A DNA stretch of 64,000 bases from Pseudomonas reidholzensis (GTDB lineage Bacteria; Pseudomonadota; Gammaproteobacteria; Pseudomonadales; Pseudomonadaceae): assembly GCF_900536025.1 (NCBI RefSeq), contig NZ_UNOZ01000013.1, positions 744,001-808,000 on the forward strand. Reading direction: 5' to 3'. The notes under the pieces were generated by a model that was not told the origin of the DNA, did no database searches, and saw only the letters and a list, made by a program, of their open reading frames with translations. Both the position numbers and the translations under genes were made by a program. This document shows, piece after piece, positions 56,729-64,000 of this stretch. Numbering within the stretch: position 1 is the stretch's first letter; each line of letters starts with the position of its first letter.

Positions 56729-57544
56729 TCAGCCAACGCGCAACCAGATCGCCGAGGCGTCGTCACTGGCCTTGAACCTCGGGTAGCGCAGGCAGGCGGC
56801 GTCCTCGGTCTCGATGCGGCGCAGGGCCAGGGCCAGTTCAGCCAGCCCGCGTTCTAGCAGCAGGTCGACAAAACCGGCGGGGTCGTAGGCCTGGTAGGTG
56901 TCGAACAACGCGGCGAAACCGTCGCTCATGAGGATCACATCATCGCCTTGAGCGACGGTTGTGCGGACGTAGCGGGTATCGCCTCGGCACTGCGCTGGGT
57001 CGATGCTCAACACCGCCTTTGGCTGTGCGCGGGCGGCTCTGCGGTCGGCCACGATGGCCGGTGTGCGCACGCCGTAAGCACCGGTGCCCGGGCCCAGCGC
57101 GGCCGCTTCGGCGCGCTCGGCCTCGCGGTCGGGCGCGGGGGTGAGAAAGGCAATGCCCTCGGCGCTGCGATGCAGCACCACGCAGTCGGCCAGGTACGCG
57201 CAGGTCAGTGCATCGCCCTCCAGCGCGACTGCGGCAAACGACGCACGCGGCAGCTCCCATGCTGCCACCGGGGCACGCTGGCGCTCGCGCTCATAGGCGC
57301 CGGCCACCGCGTCGAACACCGTTTCACAGACGGCCTGCAAACCCCCGGACGCACCGCCGAACGCGCTATGCGCGGCAGCCGCCAGCCAAGCCGCACCGCC
57401 GCGTGCACCGAGCAGGCCGGGTGGGCCCAGGTCGGTCGCGCCGTCGATGACCCAGGCATGCTGGTCGGCGCTGCCGATGCGGTCGTCATTGGGGATTTCT
57501 GGCTTGCCGGCCAGGCTGAGGCTCTGGATCAGGTCGAAATGCAT
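56729..57544 (-). CDS. PP2C-like protein phosphatase
   Basis: 271 residues. PP2C metal-binding landmarks are visible: an N-terminal NDDRIGS and AWVIDGATDLG (equivalent to the V-x-D-G motif), SFAAVALEGDAL, a middle ADCVVLH and the VILMSDGFAALFD segment (S-D-G). It is therefore a plausible metal-dependent Ser/Thr phosphatase, although the canonical GG after DG is replaced (DGATD). No kinase gene is adjacent, so the client is unknown. Start ATG 57544. Divergent from the DUF2388 gene. Confidence 0.75.
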   Translation of the reverse strand: MHFDLIQSLSLAGKPEIPNDDRIGSADQHAWVIDGATDLGPPGLLGARGGAAWLAAAAHSAFGGASGGLQAVCETVFDAVAGAYERERQRAPVAAWELPRASFAAVALEGDALTCAYLADCVVLHRSAEGIAFLTPAPDREAERAEAAALGPGTGAYGVRTPAIVADRRAARAQPKAVLSIDPAQCRGDTRYVRTTVAQGDDVILMSDGFAALFDTYQAYDPAGFVDLLLERGLAELALALRRIETEDAACLRYPRFKASDDASAIWLRVG

Positions 57545-57734
57545 GGTCGATGGGTCTTCTCTCGCACACGGGAACGGGTTGGACCGCCGGCCCGCCAGCG
57601 GGTTCGTTGCCCGGCCAGGCTGCGGATGGGGCAGCGGTTAACGTGATGATAGCGGCGAATCTCAGCTCAATGGCTACTGCTGCCGCGCATAACTGAGTAC
57701 CCTGACCGCCCTGTAGACTGCTAAGGAAAGCCTC

Positions 57735-58049
57735 TTGATTGTATTGCGCGCACTGTTGATCGCGACCCTCCTGGCCAGTGCCAGCTCGGCCTGGAGCATG
57801 GAAGGCAAGGGCAACCCGATCGATTACACCACGGTCGGCTTCAGCCTGGTCCTGACCGCCGTGGTCGGCAGCACCAGCCATCCGCTGCAGGTATTCGAGC
57901 TGGCCCACGGCGATGCACTGACCTTCATCGGCTCCGCCGGTCGCCATCGCGGCGCGCGCCTGGAGCAGGCGCTGCGGGCCTACCGTGAGGCCAATCCAGG
58001 CAGCGATGCAAGCGACGAGCAGGTGGCCCTGGCCATCGCCAGCCTGTAG
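57735..58049 (+). CDS. DUF2388 small exported protein
   Basis: 104 residues from a TTG start at 57735, supported by AAGGA seven bases upstream; there is no upstream ATG. Signal peptide LIVLRALLIATLLASASSAWS. The remainder matches the Pseudomonas DUF2388 pattern: TTVGFSLVLTAVVGSTSHPL, FELAHGDALTFIGSAG, RGARLEQALRAYR and ASDEQVALAIASL. The family is common and repeated in Pseudomonas but has no assigned function. Followed 45 bp later by the VOC gene. Confidence 0.82.
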   Translation: MIVLRALLIATLLASASSAWSMEGKGNPIDYTTVGFSLVLTAVVGSTSHPLQVFELAHGDALTFIGSAGRHRGARLEQALRAYREANPGSDASDEQVALAIASL

Positions 58050-58094
58050 TGAGCGGCTAGACTCAACGCTCTTAGCCGATCGCGGAGAGCAGCC

Positions 58095-58574
58095 ATGACC
58101 CCCAAGAACACCGTCTGCCTGTGGTACGAGGGCGCAGCGCAGGAGGCCGCCGAGTTCTACGCCAACACCTTCCCCGACAGCCAGGTGCTGGCCGTGCACC
58201 AAGCCCCGGCGGATTACCCGTCAGGCAAGGCGGGGGATGTGATCACGGTCGAATTCACCGTGATGGGCATCCCCTGCATCGGCCTCAATGGCGGGCCGGT
58301 GTTCAAGCACAACGAGGCGTTCTCGTTCCAGGTGGCGACCGATGACCAGGCCGAGACCGATCGCTTGTGGCAGGCGATCGTCGCCAACGGCGGCGAAGAG
58401 AGCGTGTGTGGCTGGTGCAAGGACAAGTGGGGGATCTCCTGGCAGATCACCCCGCGAATCCTCACCCAGGCCATCGCCAACCCGGACCGGGCGGCAGCCA
58501 AGCGGGCGTTCGAGGCGATGATGCAGATGGGCAAGATCGACATCGCCGCCATCGAGGCTGCGCTGAAGGGGTGA
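58095..58574 (+). CDS. VOC-superfamily protein (PhnB-like)
   Basis: 159 residues from ATG 58095. PhnB-type text: NTVCLWYEGAAQEAAEFYANTFPDS, ITVEFTVMGIPCIGLNGGP, FSFQVATDDQAETDRLW and WGISWQITPRIL. This family is often annotated as 3-demethylubiquinone methyltransferase-like, but it has the glyoxalase/bleomycin-resistance fold and no AdoMet site. The true function is unknown. It starts 45 bp after the DUF2388 gene. Convergent with the HEAT-repeat gene. Confidence 0.85.
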   Translation: MTPKNTVCLWYEGAAQEAAEFYANTFPDSQVLAVHQAPADYPSGKAGDVITVEFTVMGIPCIGLNGGPVFKHNEAFSFQVATDDQAETDRLWQAIVANGGEESVCGWCKDKWGISWQITPRILTQAIANPDRAAAKRAFEAMMQMGKIDIAAIEAALKG

Positions 58575-58597
58575 ACCAGGGCGCTTGGCGCGGGCCG

Positions 58598-59953
58598 TCA
58601 GTGGGCGACCCGCGCCACGCTTTCAAGGCGGATCAAACGGTCGGCGGCGAGCGCGCGCAGGCTGTTCACCAGCTCGGCGCGTTCGGCCTTCGGCGTAACG
58701 GGGTCGACCACTTGATACTGGCGATCGCACCATTGTTCCAGGCGAGCCAGCCAGTAGGCTTGCCCCCGCGGTTCCGCCGCCAGCCGTTGCAGGAGATACG
58801 CCAGCTGCTGCCAGGCGGGTCGCAGTTGCATCAGCGCAGCCAGGCGAGCGCTCGGTAGGGTATGCCAGTCGCGGTCCAGTCTGGCGTCCAGGGCGCCTCG
58901 CAGTGATGCCCAAGCATGTTTGTCCAGTTGGCCGATGGCGGCGAAAAACACCCGGTCCGCAGGGTCGTCGAGTGCTGCCAGGCATTCAGCGGTCTGCTCA
59001 TCGCGCAGCAGCCGCACGGCCGCTTGGCGGACGGTCGCGTAGGGCGATTGCAGGGCGGCGGTGTGCCAAGGCTGGGCGAGTGCGACATCCAGCTCGCTGG
59101 CCAGGCCGAGCACGCCCAGCCACTCGCGCTTGCCGGTAGGTGGCGGCGTCGCCAGCCGCTCGCTGAGCACCGCCAGTGCATCGACGGCGTGCCGGGTCGC
59201 GGCCCAGCGCGCCAGGTTGCGGATCGCCGGCGACGCGTCGAGCAGCGCCATCCGCACTACCGGCTGCGGATCGGCAAGCATCGGCAGCAGTGCCCGCAAC
59301 ACGGTCACGCGAACCTTGGCCCCAGGGCGTGATAGCGCTTCGAGCAGCAACGGGCGTGCCTGCTCGGCTGGGCATGCCTGGCAGGCAGCCACGGCCAGCA
59401 AGCGTACCGTCAGCTCCCGATGGGCGAGGGCACTGCGTAGCAGCGACTGGGGCTCGGCATTGTCTTCCAGCAACAGCGCAAACAGGTAGCGGGCGACTTG
59501 CCCTTGCGCGTTCAGGAAGTGCTCATACACCTCCTGACGCACCCCGGGCGCCTGCAACACCGCCCGCGCGGCCAACAGGGTCGGGCCGTGATCGGTTCGG
59601 TGGCGCCCGGCCAATGCCATCAGCGGCTTCAATGCGAACAACAAGGCCTGCGCCTGTGCGGCTTGCAGGTAATGCTCCAAGCCCGCCGCAGCGACCTCGC
59701 GAACCTGTGGCGCCCAGTCGTTCAGGCGCTCCAGCAAGGCCGCCAGGGCTTCAGGCGAGGGCTGCCTGCACAGCTCGCGCACGGCGATTTCCCGAACGAA
59801 GCCGTTCTCGTGGGTGCTGAGCTCCAGCCATGTCTGGACACTGCTGACGCGGGCGAGTATCTCCAGGGCTTCGTTGCGCCGTCGATCCGCCCAGCTGAGG
59901 CTGGGCGCCTGCTCGCGCTTGTGGCGGTTGAGCCAGTCCTTTATCGAATTCAC
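58598..59953 (-). CDS. HEAT-repeat protein
   Basis: 451 residues from GTG 59953, eight bases after AAGGA; the open frame continues upstream into REP DNA and is not credible there. The chain is a series of helical pairs of HEAT/PBS-lyase type, e.g. ALAALLERLNDWAPQVREVAAAGLEHYL, SALAHRELTVRLLAVAACQ and HTAALQSPYATVRQAAVRLLRDEQTAECLAALDD. These fold into solenoids that bind other proteins. No enzymatic motif, signal peptide or membrane segment was seen. It is flanked by a deleted copy of the second REP family. Confidence 0.78.
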   Translation of the reverse strand: MNSIKDWLNRHKREQAPSLSWADRRRNEALEILARVSSVQTWLELSTHENGFVREIAVRELCRQPSPEALAALLERLNDWAPQVREVAAAGLEHYLQAAQAQALLFALKPLMALAGRHRTDHGPTLLAARAVLQAPGVRQEVYEHFLNAQGQVARYLFALLLEDNAEPQSLLRSALAHRELTVRLLAVAACQACPAEQARPLLLEALSRPGAKVRVTVLRALLPMLADPQPVVRMALLDASPAIRNLARWAATRHAVDALAVLSERLATPPPTGKREWLGVLGLASELDVALAQPWHTAALQSPYATVRQAAVRLLRDEQTAECLAALDDPADRVFFAAIGQLDKHAWASLRGALDARLDRDWHTLPSARLAALMQLRPAWQQLAYLLQRLAAEPRGQAYWLARLEQWCDRQYQVVDPVTPKAERAELVNSLRALAADRLIRLESVARVAH

Positions 59954-59997
59954 GCTGCAATCCTTTCTTCGCATTATTCCTGAATTTATCCTTGGCT

Positions 59998-60120
59998 CGA
60001 GCTCGCTGGGGCTGCTGCGCAGCCCTTTCGCGACACAAGGCCGCTCCCACAGGATGCGGTGTTCCGTACACGAAAGAGTCTGCACAGCGCCGTCCATGTG
60101 GGAGCGGCCCCAGCGAGCTC
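59998..60120. repeat. Partly deleted inverted repeat, second REP family
   Basis: The left arm (59998-60051) is full length. The right arm (60097-60120) keeps the TGTGGGAGCGGCC and CCAGCGAGCTC ends but lacks the TTGTGTCGCGAAAG middle. It corresponds to the pair at 18711-18826. Confidence 0.8.
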
Positions 60121-60149
60121 AAGCCAAGCGCAATTTCAAAAGTGCCCTG

Positions 60150-60734
60150 TCAGCGGCGACAAAGCCCCTTGAGCAGCAGCTCCATGGCCGCTAGCGCCTG
60201 CTCCAGCCGCGGGCTCTGGCCGTCGACGTTGGCAATCCACAAGGCGGTTTCGGTCAAGCCCCCTGAGATCAGCGAGGCCAGCGCCTGCGGGTCGGCGTCG
60301 GCAACGATGCCCTGCGCCATCAACGTTTCCAGCATCGACGTCAACGACGCCACGCAGTGCAGCTGCGCCTGCGGGGCAGGGGACCCGAGCACCGCAGGCG
60401 CGTCGCGCAGCACGATGCGCTGGATCTCCGGCTCGCTGGCCATCTGCAGGTACGCCCGGCAGCGATCGCTGAACCCCTGCCAGGGGTCACTGGCGCTGTC
60501 GGAGATGGCTTGCAGTCGCGCGTCCATTTCCGCGTCGATCTGTGCCACTACCGCCGCGAGCAAACCCTTCTTGTCACCAAAGTGATGGTACAGCGCGCCA
60601 CGGGTGAGGCTGGCCTGGGCGGTCAGGTCATCCATCGAGGTTTCGCTATAGCCGCGTTCGCTGAACACCTGCCGTGCTGTCTGCAGGAGGGTGGCGCGGG
60701 TCTGTTCCATTTCGGCGCGGGTGCGTCTGGCCAT
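60150..60734 (-). CDS. TetR-family repressor of the adjacent MFS gene
   Basis: 194 residues. HTH at about residues 10-57 (EQTRATLLQTARQVFSERGYSETSMDDLTAQASLTRGALYHHFGDKKGLL), the AcrR-like signature. The ligand domain is helical. Divergent from the MFS gene at 60857, with two inverted repeats in the 122-bp gap, so it is very likely that gene's repressor and its own. The inducer is unknown. Confidence 0.93.
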   Translation of the reverse strand: MARRTRAEMEQTRATLLQTARQVFSERGYSETSMDDLTAQASLTRGALYHHFGDKKGLLAAVVAQIDAEMDARLQAISDSASDPWQGFSDRCRAYLQMASEPEIQRIVLRDAPAVLGSPAPQAQLHCVASLTSMLETLMAQGIVADADPQALASLISGGLTETALWIANVDGQSPRLEQALAAMELLLKGLCRR

Positions 60735-60770
60735 GACGGAGTCCTGTTGGTAACGGGTTTACATTCACTG

Positions 60771-60807
60771 CGTATGATAATAGAGTTTTAATCATACGTT
60801 GTGTATG
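60771..60807. promoter_or_regulatory. Probable TetR operators
   Basis: Two overlapping dyads: CGTATGAT (60771-60778) with ATCATACG (60791-60798), and CATAC-N5-GTATG (60793-60807). They lie between the divergent TetR and MFS genes, where a TetR dimer pair would block both promoters. Confidence 0.65.
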
Positions 60808-60856
60808 TATCTTTGCCTCGGGTATTCCGGGGCGGTTTCGATAAGGAGCGTCGAGC

Positions 60857-62023
60857 ATGGCCAATCCCTACCGCGTGTTGTTTCGAGTGCCGGGCGCCTG
60901 GGGTTTTTCCCTGGCTGGCCTGGTGGCCAGGCTGGCGCTGCCAATGACCGGGATCGGTCTTATCATCCTGCTGTCCCAGGTGTACGGCAGCTATGCCCTG
61001 GCCGGGGCGGTTTCGGCCACCTTCGTGCTCACCTATGCCTTGCTCTCACCGCAGGTCTCGCGGCTGGTGGACCGTTATGGTCAACGTCGCGTGCTACCGG
61101 CGGCCGGCGCGTTGAGTGTGCTGGGCATCCTCTCGACACTGGCCTGCAGCTACTGGAGCGCGCCGCTGTGGACGCTGTTTGTCGGCGCCGCGCTGGCCGG
61201 CTGCATGCCGAGCCTGTCGGCCATGGTGCGTGCCCGCTGGACCGTGCTCTACCGTGGTACGGCCGAGCTGCAGAGTGCTTATGCGTTGGAGACGGTGCTC
61301 GACGAAGTCACGTTCATTGCCGGCCCGCCGCTGGCGGTCGGGCTCAGCGTGACCCTGTTCCCTCAAGCCGGGCCCCTGGTTGCCCAGACAAGCACCGAGC
61401 CGCCCGTGACGGCAGGTAGTCAATCAGCGGACAGCGGCGGCTCGGTGCTGCGCCTTGCCCAGGTGCGGCTGCTGGTGCTGCTGATGATTGCCATGGGCGT
61501 GATCGTTGGCACCGTCGACATCGTCAGCGTGGCCTTCGCCGGCCAGGTGGGTACGCCGGCCGCAGCCAGCCTGGTGCTCGCCTGCTATGCCATCGGCTCG
61601 TGCGGGGCCGGGCTGGTGTTTGGAGGGCTCAAGCTCAAGACAGCGCTGCACACGCTGCTGTTGCTTGGTGGGTTGGCCACGGCGGCGACAACCCTGCCAC
61701 TGCTGATGGTCAGCAACCTGCTGGGCCTGTCGGCGGCGGTGCTGATTGCCGGGCTGTTCTTCGCCCCGACCATGATCGTGGCGATGGCCCTGGTCGAGCG
61801 CTGCGTGCCGGCCAGCCGGCTCACCGAAGGCATGACCTGGCTGCTGGCTGGCTTGAACGTGGGGGTCGCCCTGGGCGCGGCGCTGTCGGGCCAGATGGTC
61901 GATGTACAGGGCGCCAGGGCTGGGTTCCTGGTCGCCGTCGGCGCAGGTGTGGTGGTGATGCTGGTGGCGCTGTGGGGGTATCGGCGGCTGGCGCAGGCAA
62001 CCTTGGTCGCGCACCACGCGTGA
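60857..62023 (+). CDS. MFS transporter controlled by TetR
   Basis: 388 residues, inner membrane, about twelve segments. ATG 60857 follows AAGGAG (60843-60848). It has the motif-A-like loop VSRLVDRYGQRRVLPAAGALSVLG and a middle YALETVLDEVTFIAGPPLAVGLSVTL typical of MFS exporters. About 25 polar residues (QTSTEPPVTAGSQSADSGG) form the central loop between the two six-helix halves. Cargo unknown; the divergent TetR suggests an inducible efflux role. Convergent with the XRE gene, 4 bp apart. Confidence 0.9.
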   Translation: MANPYRVLFRVPGAWGFSLAGLVARLALPMTGIGLIILLSQVYGSYALAGAVSATFVLTYALLSPQVSRLVDRYGQRRVLPAAGALSVLGILSTLACSYWSAPLWTLFVGAALAGCMPSLSAMVRARWTVLYRGTAELQSAYALETVLDEVTFIAGPPLAVGLSVTLFPQAGPLVAQTSTEPPVTAGSQSADSGGSVLRLAQVRLLVLLMIAMGVIVGTVDIVSVAFAGQVGTPAAASLVLACYAIGSCGAGLVFGGLKLKTALHTLLLLGGLATAATTLPLLMVSNLLGLSAAVLIAGLFFAPTMIVAMALVERCVPASRLTEGMTWLLAGLNVGVALGAALSGQMVDVQGARAGFLVAVGAGVVVMLVALWGYRRLAQATLVAHHA

Positions 62024-62027
62024 GGCC

Positions 62028-62609
62028 TCAGGGGTGCTCGATGACCATCACCGCCGTGGTATCCGCTTCGAGCGCTTCGAACACGTGCGGCACCGTGGCC
62101 AGGTAACTGATGTAGTCGCCCGCGTGCAGCACCACCGGCTCATCCGCCGGGCCGATCCTGGCACTGCCGCTGCACAGCACCACGTGTTCCACCGTGCCGG
62201 GCAGGTGGGCCTGGGACAGGCGCACCTCGCCGGGTTGTACCTTGAGCCGGTAGAGGTCGCGGCGCACGCCGGCGGGGCAGTCGGCGAGCAGCGTAGCGGC
62301 ATAGTTGGCGGCCTCGGTGTAGGCCGTCATGCCCTCGTCGGCACGGATCACCCGCAGTTGCTGGCGGGGTTGTTCAAAGAACCGCGTCACCTGCAAACCC
62401 ATGGCCATGGCCAGCGCCCAGAGGGTTTCGATGCTGGGGTTGCCGATGCCCGACTCCAGCTGGGACAAGGTCGACTTGGCAACCGCCGCGCGCTTTGCCA
62501 GCTCGGTCAGGGATAGCCCCGCCAGTTGCCGTTCGCGTTTGATCGCCAGTGCCAGCAGGTCGATCCGGCTTGGATTCAGGCTTGATGATTCGTTCGTTAT
62601 GTCGGTCAT
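62028..62609 (-). CDS. XRE-family regulator with C-terminal cupin
   Basis: 193 residues. N-terminal HTH at about 20-75 (LAGLSLTELAKRAAVAKSTLSQLESGIGNPSIETLWALA). The C-terminal cupin is about 110-190 (VEHVVLCSGSARI, HAGDYISYLATVPHVFEAL). This architecture belongs to the family of XRE-cupin regulators such as PuuR or SinR-like sensors of small metabolites. It is divergent from the EamA transporter gene at 62759 and so probably regulates it. Start ATG 62609. Confidence 0.92.
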   Translation of the reverse strand: MTDITNESSSLNPSRIDLLALAIKRERQLAGLSLTELAKRAAVAKSTLSQLESGIGNPSIETLWALAMAMGLQVTRFFEQPRQQLRVIRADEGMTAYTEAANYAATLLADCPAGVRRDLYRLKVQPGEVRLSQAHLPGTVEHVVLCSGSARIGPADEPVVLHAGDYISYLATVPHVFEALEADTTAVMVIEHP

Positions 62610-62688
62610 TTGTTCGTTAAAAGATCCGTTTTTGGCTTGACGCTCTCGCCGGGCGTGTTCAGTATGGCGGCCGATTGTTCATTATATA

Positions 62689-62700
62689 GACCGTTTGGTC
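62689..62700. promoter_or_regulatory. Dyad in the XRE/EamA divergent promoter
   Basis: GACC-GTTT-GGTC is a short perfect inverted repeat next to an AT-rich ATTATATAG stretch. It is a possible operator of the XRE-cupin regulator. Confidence 0.4.
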
Positions 62701-62758
62701 GGTGCATAGCCCTGCGCATGGCACCGAACCAACGTCCGCTGCAAGGAAGCCGATACTG

Positions 62759-63652
62759 ATGCGTTCGCAAGCCCGTGGCTCGCTTGAAATGATTGCCGCC
62801 ATGATGATTTCCGGCACGGTCGGCTGGTTTGTCGTGATGTCCGGCCAGGCCCCGGAGGCCGTGGTGTTCTGGCGCTGCCTGTTCGGCGCCCTGGCCATGC
62901 TGGTGGCGTGCCTGGCATTGGGCGTGCTGCGCCGGGTACGGGTCAGCCCCGGCCAATGGGCGCTGATGGGGCTCGGCGGGGTGTCGCTGATGCTCAACTG
63001 GCTGCTGCTGTTCAGCGCTTACCGGCATGCCTCGATCGCCATCGCCACGGTGGTCTATCACGTCCAGCCGTTCATGCTGGTCGGGCTCGGTGTGCTGCTG
63101 TTCGGCGAGCGACTGAGCAGCGCCAAGGTCGCGTGGCTGCTGCTGGCATTCGCCGGCCTGGTGCTGATCGTTTCGGCCAAGGGCAACGCAGCGGCACCCG
63201 GAGCGGAGTACCTGCTGGGCATCGGCCTGGCCCTGGCTTCGGCATTCTTCTACGCGGTGGCAGCGGCCATAACCAAGCGCCTCGCGGCGGTACCGGCGCA
63301 CCTGATCGTGCTGGTGCAGATGCTGGTCGGGGTGCTGGTGCTGGCGCCCTTCGTGGAGGTCAGCGGGGCAGGTCCGGCTGACGCGGCCTGGGGCTACCTG
63401 GTGATCATCGGCGTGGTGCACACCGGCCTGATGTCGACCTTGCTCTACAGTGCCATTCAGAAAATCCCCACCGCGCTGGTGGGCGCGTTGTCGTTCATCT
63501 ACCCGATCGTCGCCATCCTGGTCGACTGGATTGCCTTCGGCCATCCGCTCGGGGTGGTTCAGGTGGCCGGCACTGCGGCGATTCTGCTGGCGGCGGCCGG
63601 GATGAACTTCGGCTGGTCGCTGAGCCGGGCCAAGCATCGGCAAACGGCTTGA
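62759..63652 (+). CDS. EamA/DMT-family transporter
   Basis: 297 residues from ATG 62759 (MRSQARGSLEMIAAMMISGTVGWFVVMSG), preceded by CAAGGAAG; the longer open frame adds 19 implausible residues. Ten hydrophobic segments in two EamA repeats: VVFWRCLFGALAMLVACLALG and VVYHVQPFMLVGLGVLLFGERLS in the first, ALVGALSFIYPIVAILVDWIAFGHPL in the second. Drug/metabolite transporters of this group export amino acids or related metabolites. Controlled probably by the divergent XRE-cupin gene. Confidence 0.9.
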   Translation: MRSQARGSLEMIAAMMISGTVGWFVVMSGQAPEAVVFWRCLFGALAMLVACLALGVLRRVRVSPGQWALMGLGGVSLMLNWLLLFSAYRHASIAIATVVYHVQPFMLVGLGVLLFGERLSSAKVAWLLLAFAGLVLIVSAKGNAAAPGAEYLLGIGLALASAFFYAVAAAITKRLAAVPAHLIVLVQMLVGVLVLAPFVEVSGAGPADAAWGYLVIIGVVHTGLMSTLLYSAIQKIPTALVGALSFIYPIVAILVDWIAFGHPLGVVQVAGTAAILLAAAGMNFGWSLSRAKHRQTA

Positions 63653-63806
63653 GGCGGCGCAACACGGCGTTTCACCTCAAACAGTGAGGGGGCGAGAAAA
63701 ATGTACTGACCCGAACATTCTGGCATATGGATATGCTCATTGGTTCTTTGTTTCAGGCGCGTTTTTCCTCTCAACTAGCGCTTTTTTGCGTGAGTGAGAG
63801 TTGCGG
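63653..63806. promoter_or_regulatory. Promoter region of the solA-like gene
   Basis: 154 bp, AT-richer than the flanks, with TTGGTTCTTTGTTTCAGG and T tracts (63740-63790). No coding frame or hairpin was identified. Confidence 0.4.
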
Positions 63807-64000
63807 GTGGAGCGATACGAAGCACTGGTCATCGGGCTCGGCGCCATGGGCGCCGCGACCGTCTATCAATTGGCGAAGGCGGGTGCCAAGGTGGTCGGTA
63901 TCGACCGCCATCACCCGCCGCACACCTTCGGCTCCAGCCATGGTGATACGCGCATCACTCGCTTGTCGGTGGGCGAGGGCGCGCAGTATGTGCCGATCGT
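63807..64000 (+). CDS. SolA/MSOX-like FAD-dependent amine oxidase, N-terminal part
   Basis: Open from a GTG at 63807 to the window edge (64 complete codons). The dinucleotide-binding motif is YEALVIGLGAMGAATVYQLA, followed by VVGIDRHHPPHTFGSSHGDTRITRLSVGEG. The GSSHGxTR segment is the signature of monomeric sarcosine oxidase / N-methyltryptophan oxidase flavoenzymes. These oxidise N-methyl amino acids, giving formaldehyde. The rest lies outside the window. Confidence 0.82.
   Translation, partial: MERYEALVIGLGAMGAATVYQLAKAGAKVVGIDRHHPPHTFGSSHGDTRITRLSVGEGAQYVPI

Noticed and set aside
59954..60097. N-terminal extension of the HEAT-repeat protein to ATG 60097
   Set aside because: The extension is translated REP DNA and a GTG with a good ribosome site begins the conserved chain at 59953.

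Overview
The window is chromosomal DNA of a high-GC Pseudomonas, most likely the P. putida group. The evidence is the cis/trans fatty-acid isomerase gene (cti) beside metH, a QuiC1-type dehydroshikimate dehydratase end, NEL/LRR toxin-like proteins, and many copies of the putida-type REP palindrome (core TAGGAGCGGGCTTGCCCGCG). No rRNA, tRNA, CRISPR array, integrase or insertion sequence was seen. Coding density is high and most intergenic gaps hold REP pairs, hairpin terminators or divergent promoters.

Layout. 1-4.1 kb: end of quiC1, then TetR, GlxA/AraC and GntR regulators and a small thioredoxin-like periplasmic protein. 4.2-7.3 kb: a lower-GC patch with a NUDIX hydrolase, a DHA2-type MFS exporter and a divergent AraC regulator. 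7.3-8.6 kb: nhaA with a possible 7-codon leader peptide. 9-18.7 kb: a sulfur locus. It has two sulfonate-type binding proteins, a LysR regulator, and a six-gene operon encoding a polar amino-acid (probably cystine) ABC transporter, a cysteine-dioxygenase-like cupin and a 902-residue fusion of four rhodanese modules to a MetC-type beta-lyase. 19-24.7 kb: an unknown 524-residue protein divergent from a 1344-residue DUF6543/LRR toxin-like protein that lacks a NEL ligase domain. 24.8-32.6 kb: sulfite reductase (cysI) with its DUF934 partner, an orphan periplasmic binding protein, small membrane proteins and metH. 32.8-38.6 kb: cti, an acyltransferase, nfuA and a SCO/PCuAC copper pair.

38.6-47.3 kb holds an azlCD-AraC operon, a Sel1-like protein, a YqcI/YcgG-LysE-SGNH hydrolase operon with a divergent LysR, and a LysR/MFS pair. 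47.4-54.4 kb holds polB and a 1517-residue DUF6543/LRR/NEL E3-ligase-like protein with an intact Cys-x-Asp motif. 54.6-64 kb holds a DUF4174 protein, a diguanylate cyclase, a PP2C-like phosphatase, DUF2388 and VOC proteins, a HEAT-repeat protein, a TetR/MFS pair, an XRE-cupin/EamA pair and the start of a solA-like flavin oxidase.

Sulfur metabolism runs through the first half: sulfonate binding proteins, cystine-type import and cleavage, sulfite reduction and methionine synthesis. The best candidate for an under-described system is the 12.25-18.66 kb operon. By inference it imports cystine (or a related disulfide), cleaves it to a persulfide with the MetC-type domain, passes the sulfane sulfur to the single catalytically intact rhodanese module, and oxidises the thiol with the dioxygenase. 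Second is the pair of large toxin-like proteins, one with and one without the ubiquitin-ligase module. All functional calls come from reading motifs; no database search was possible.
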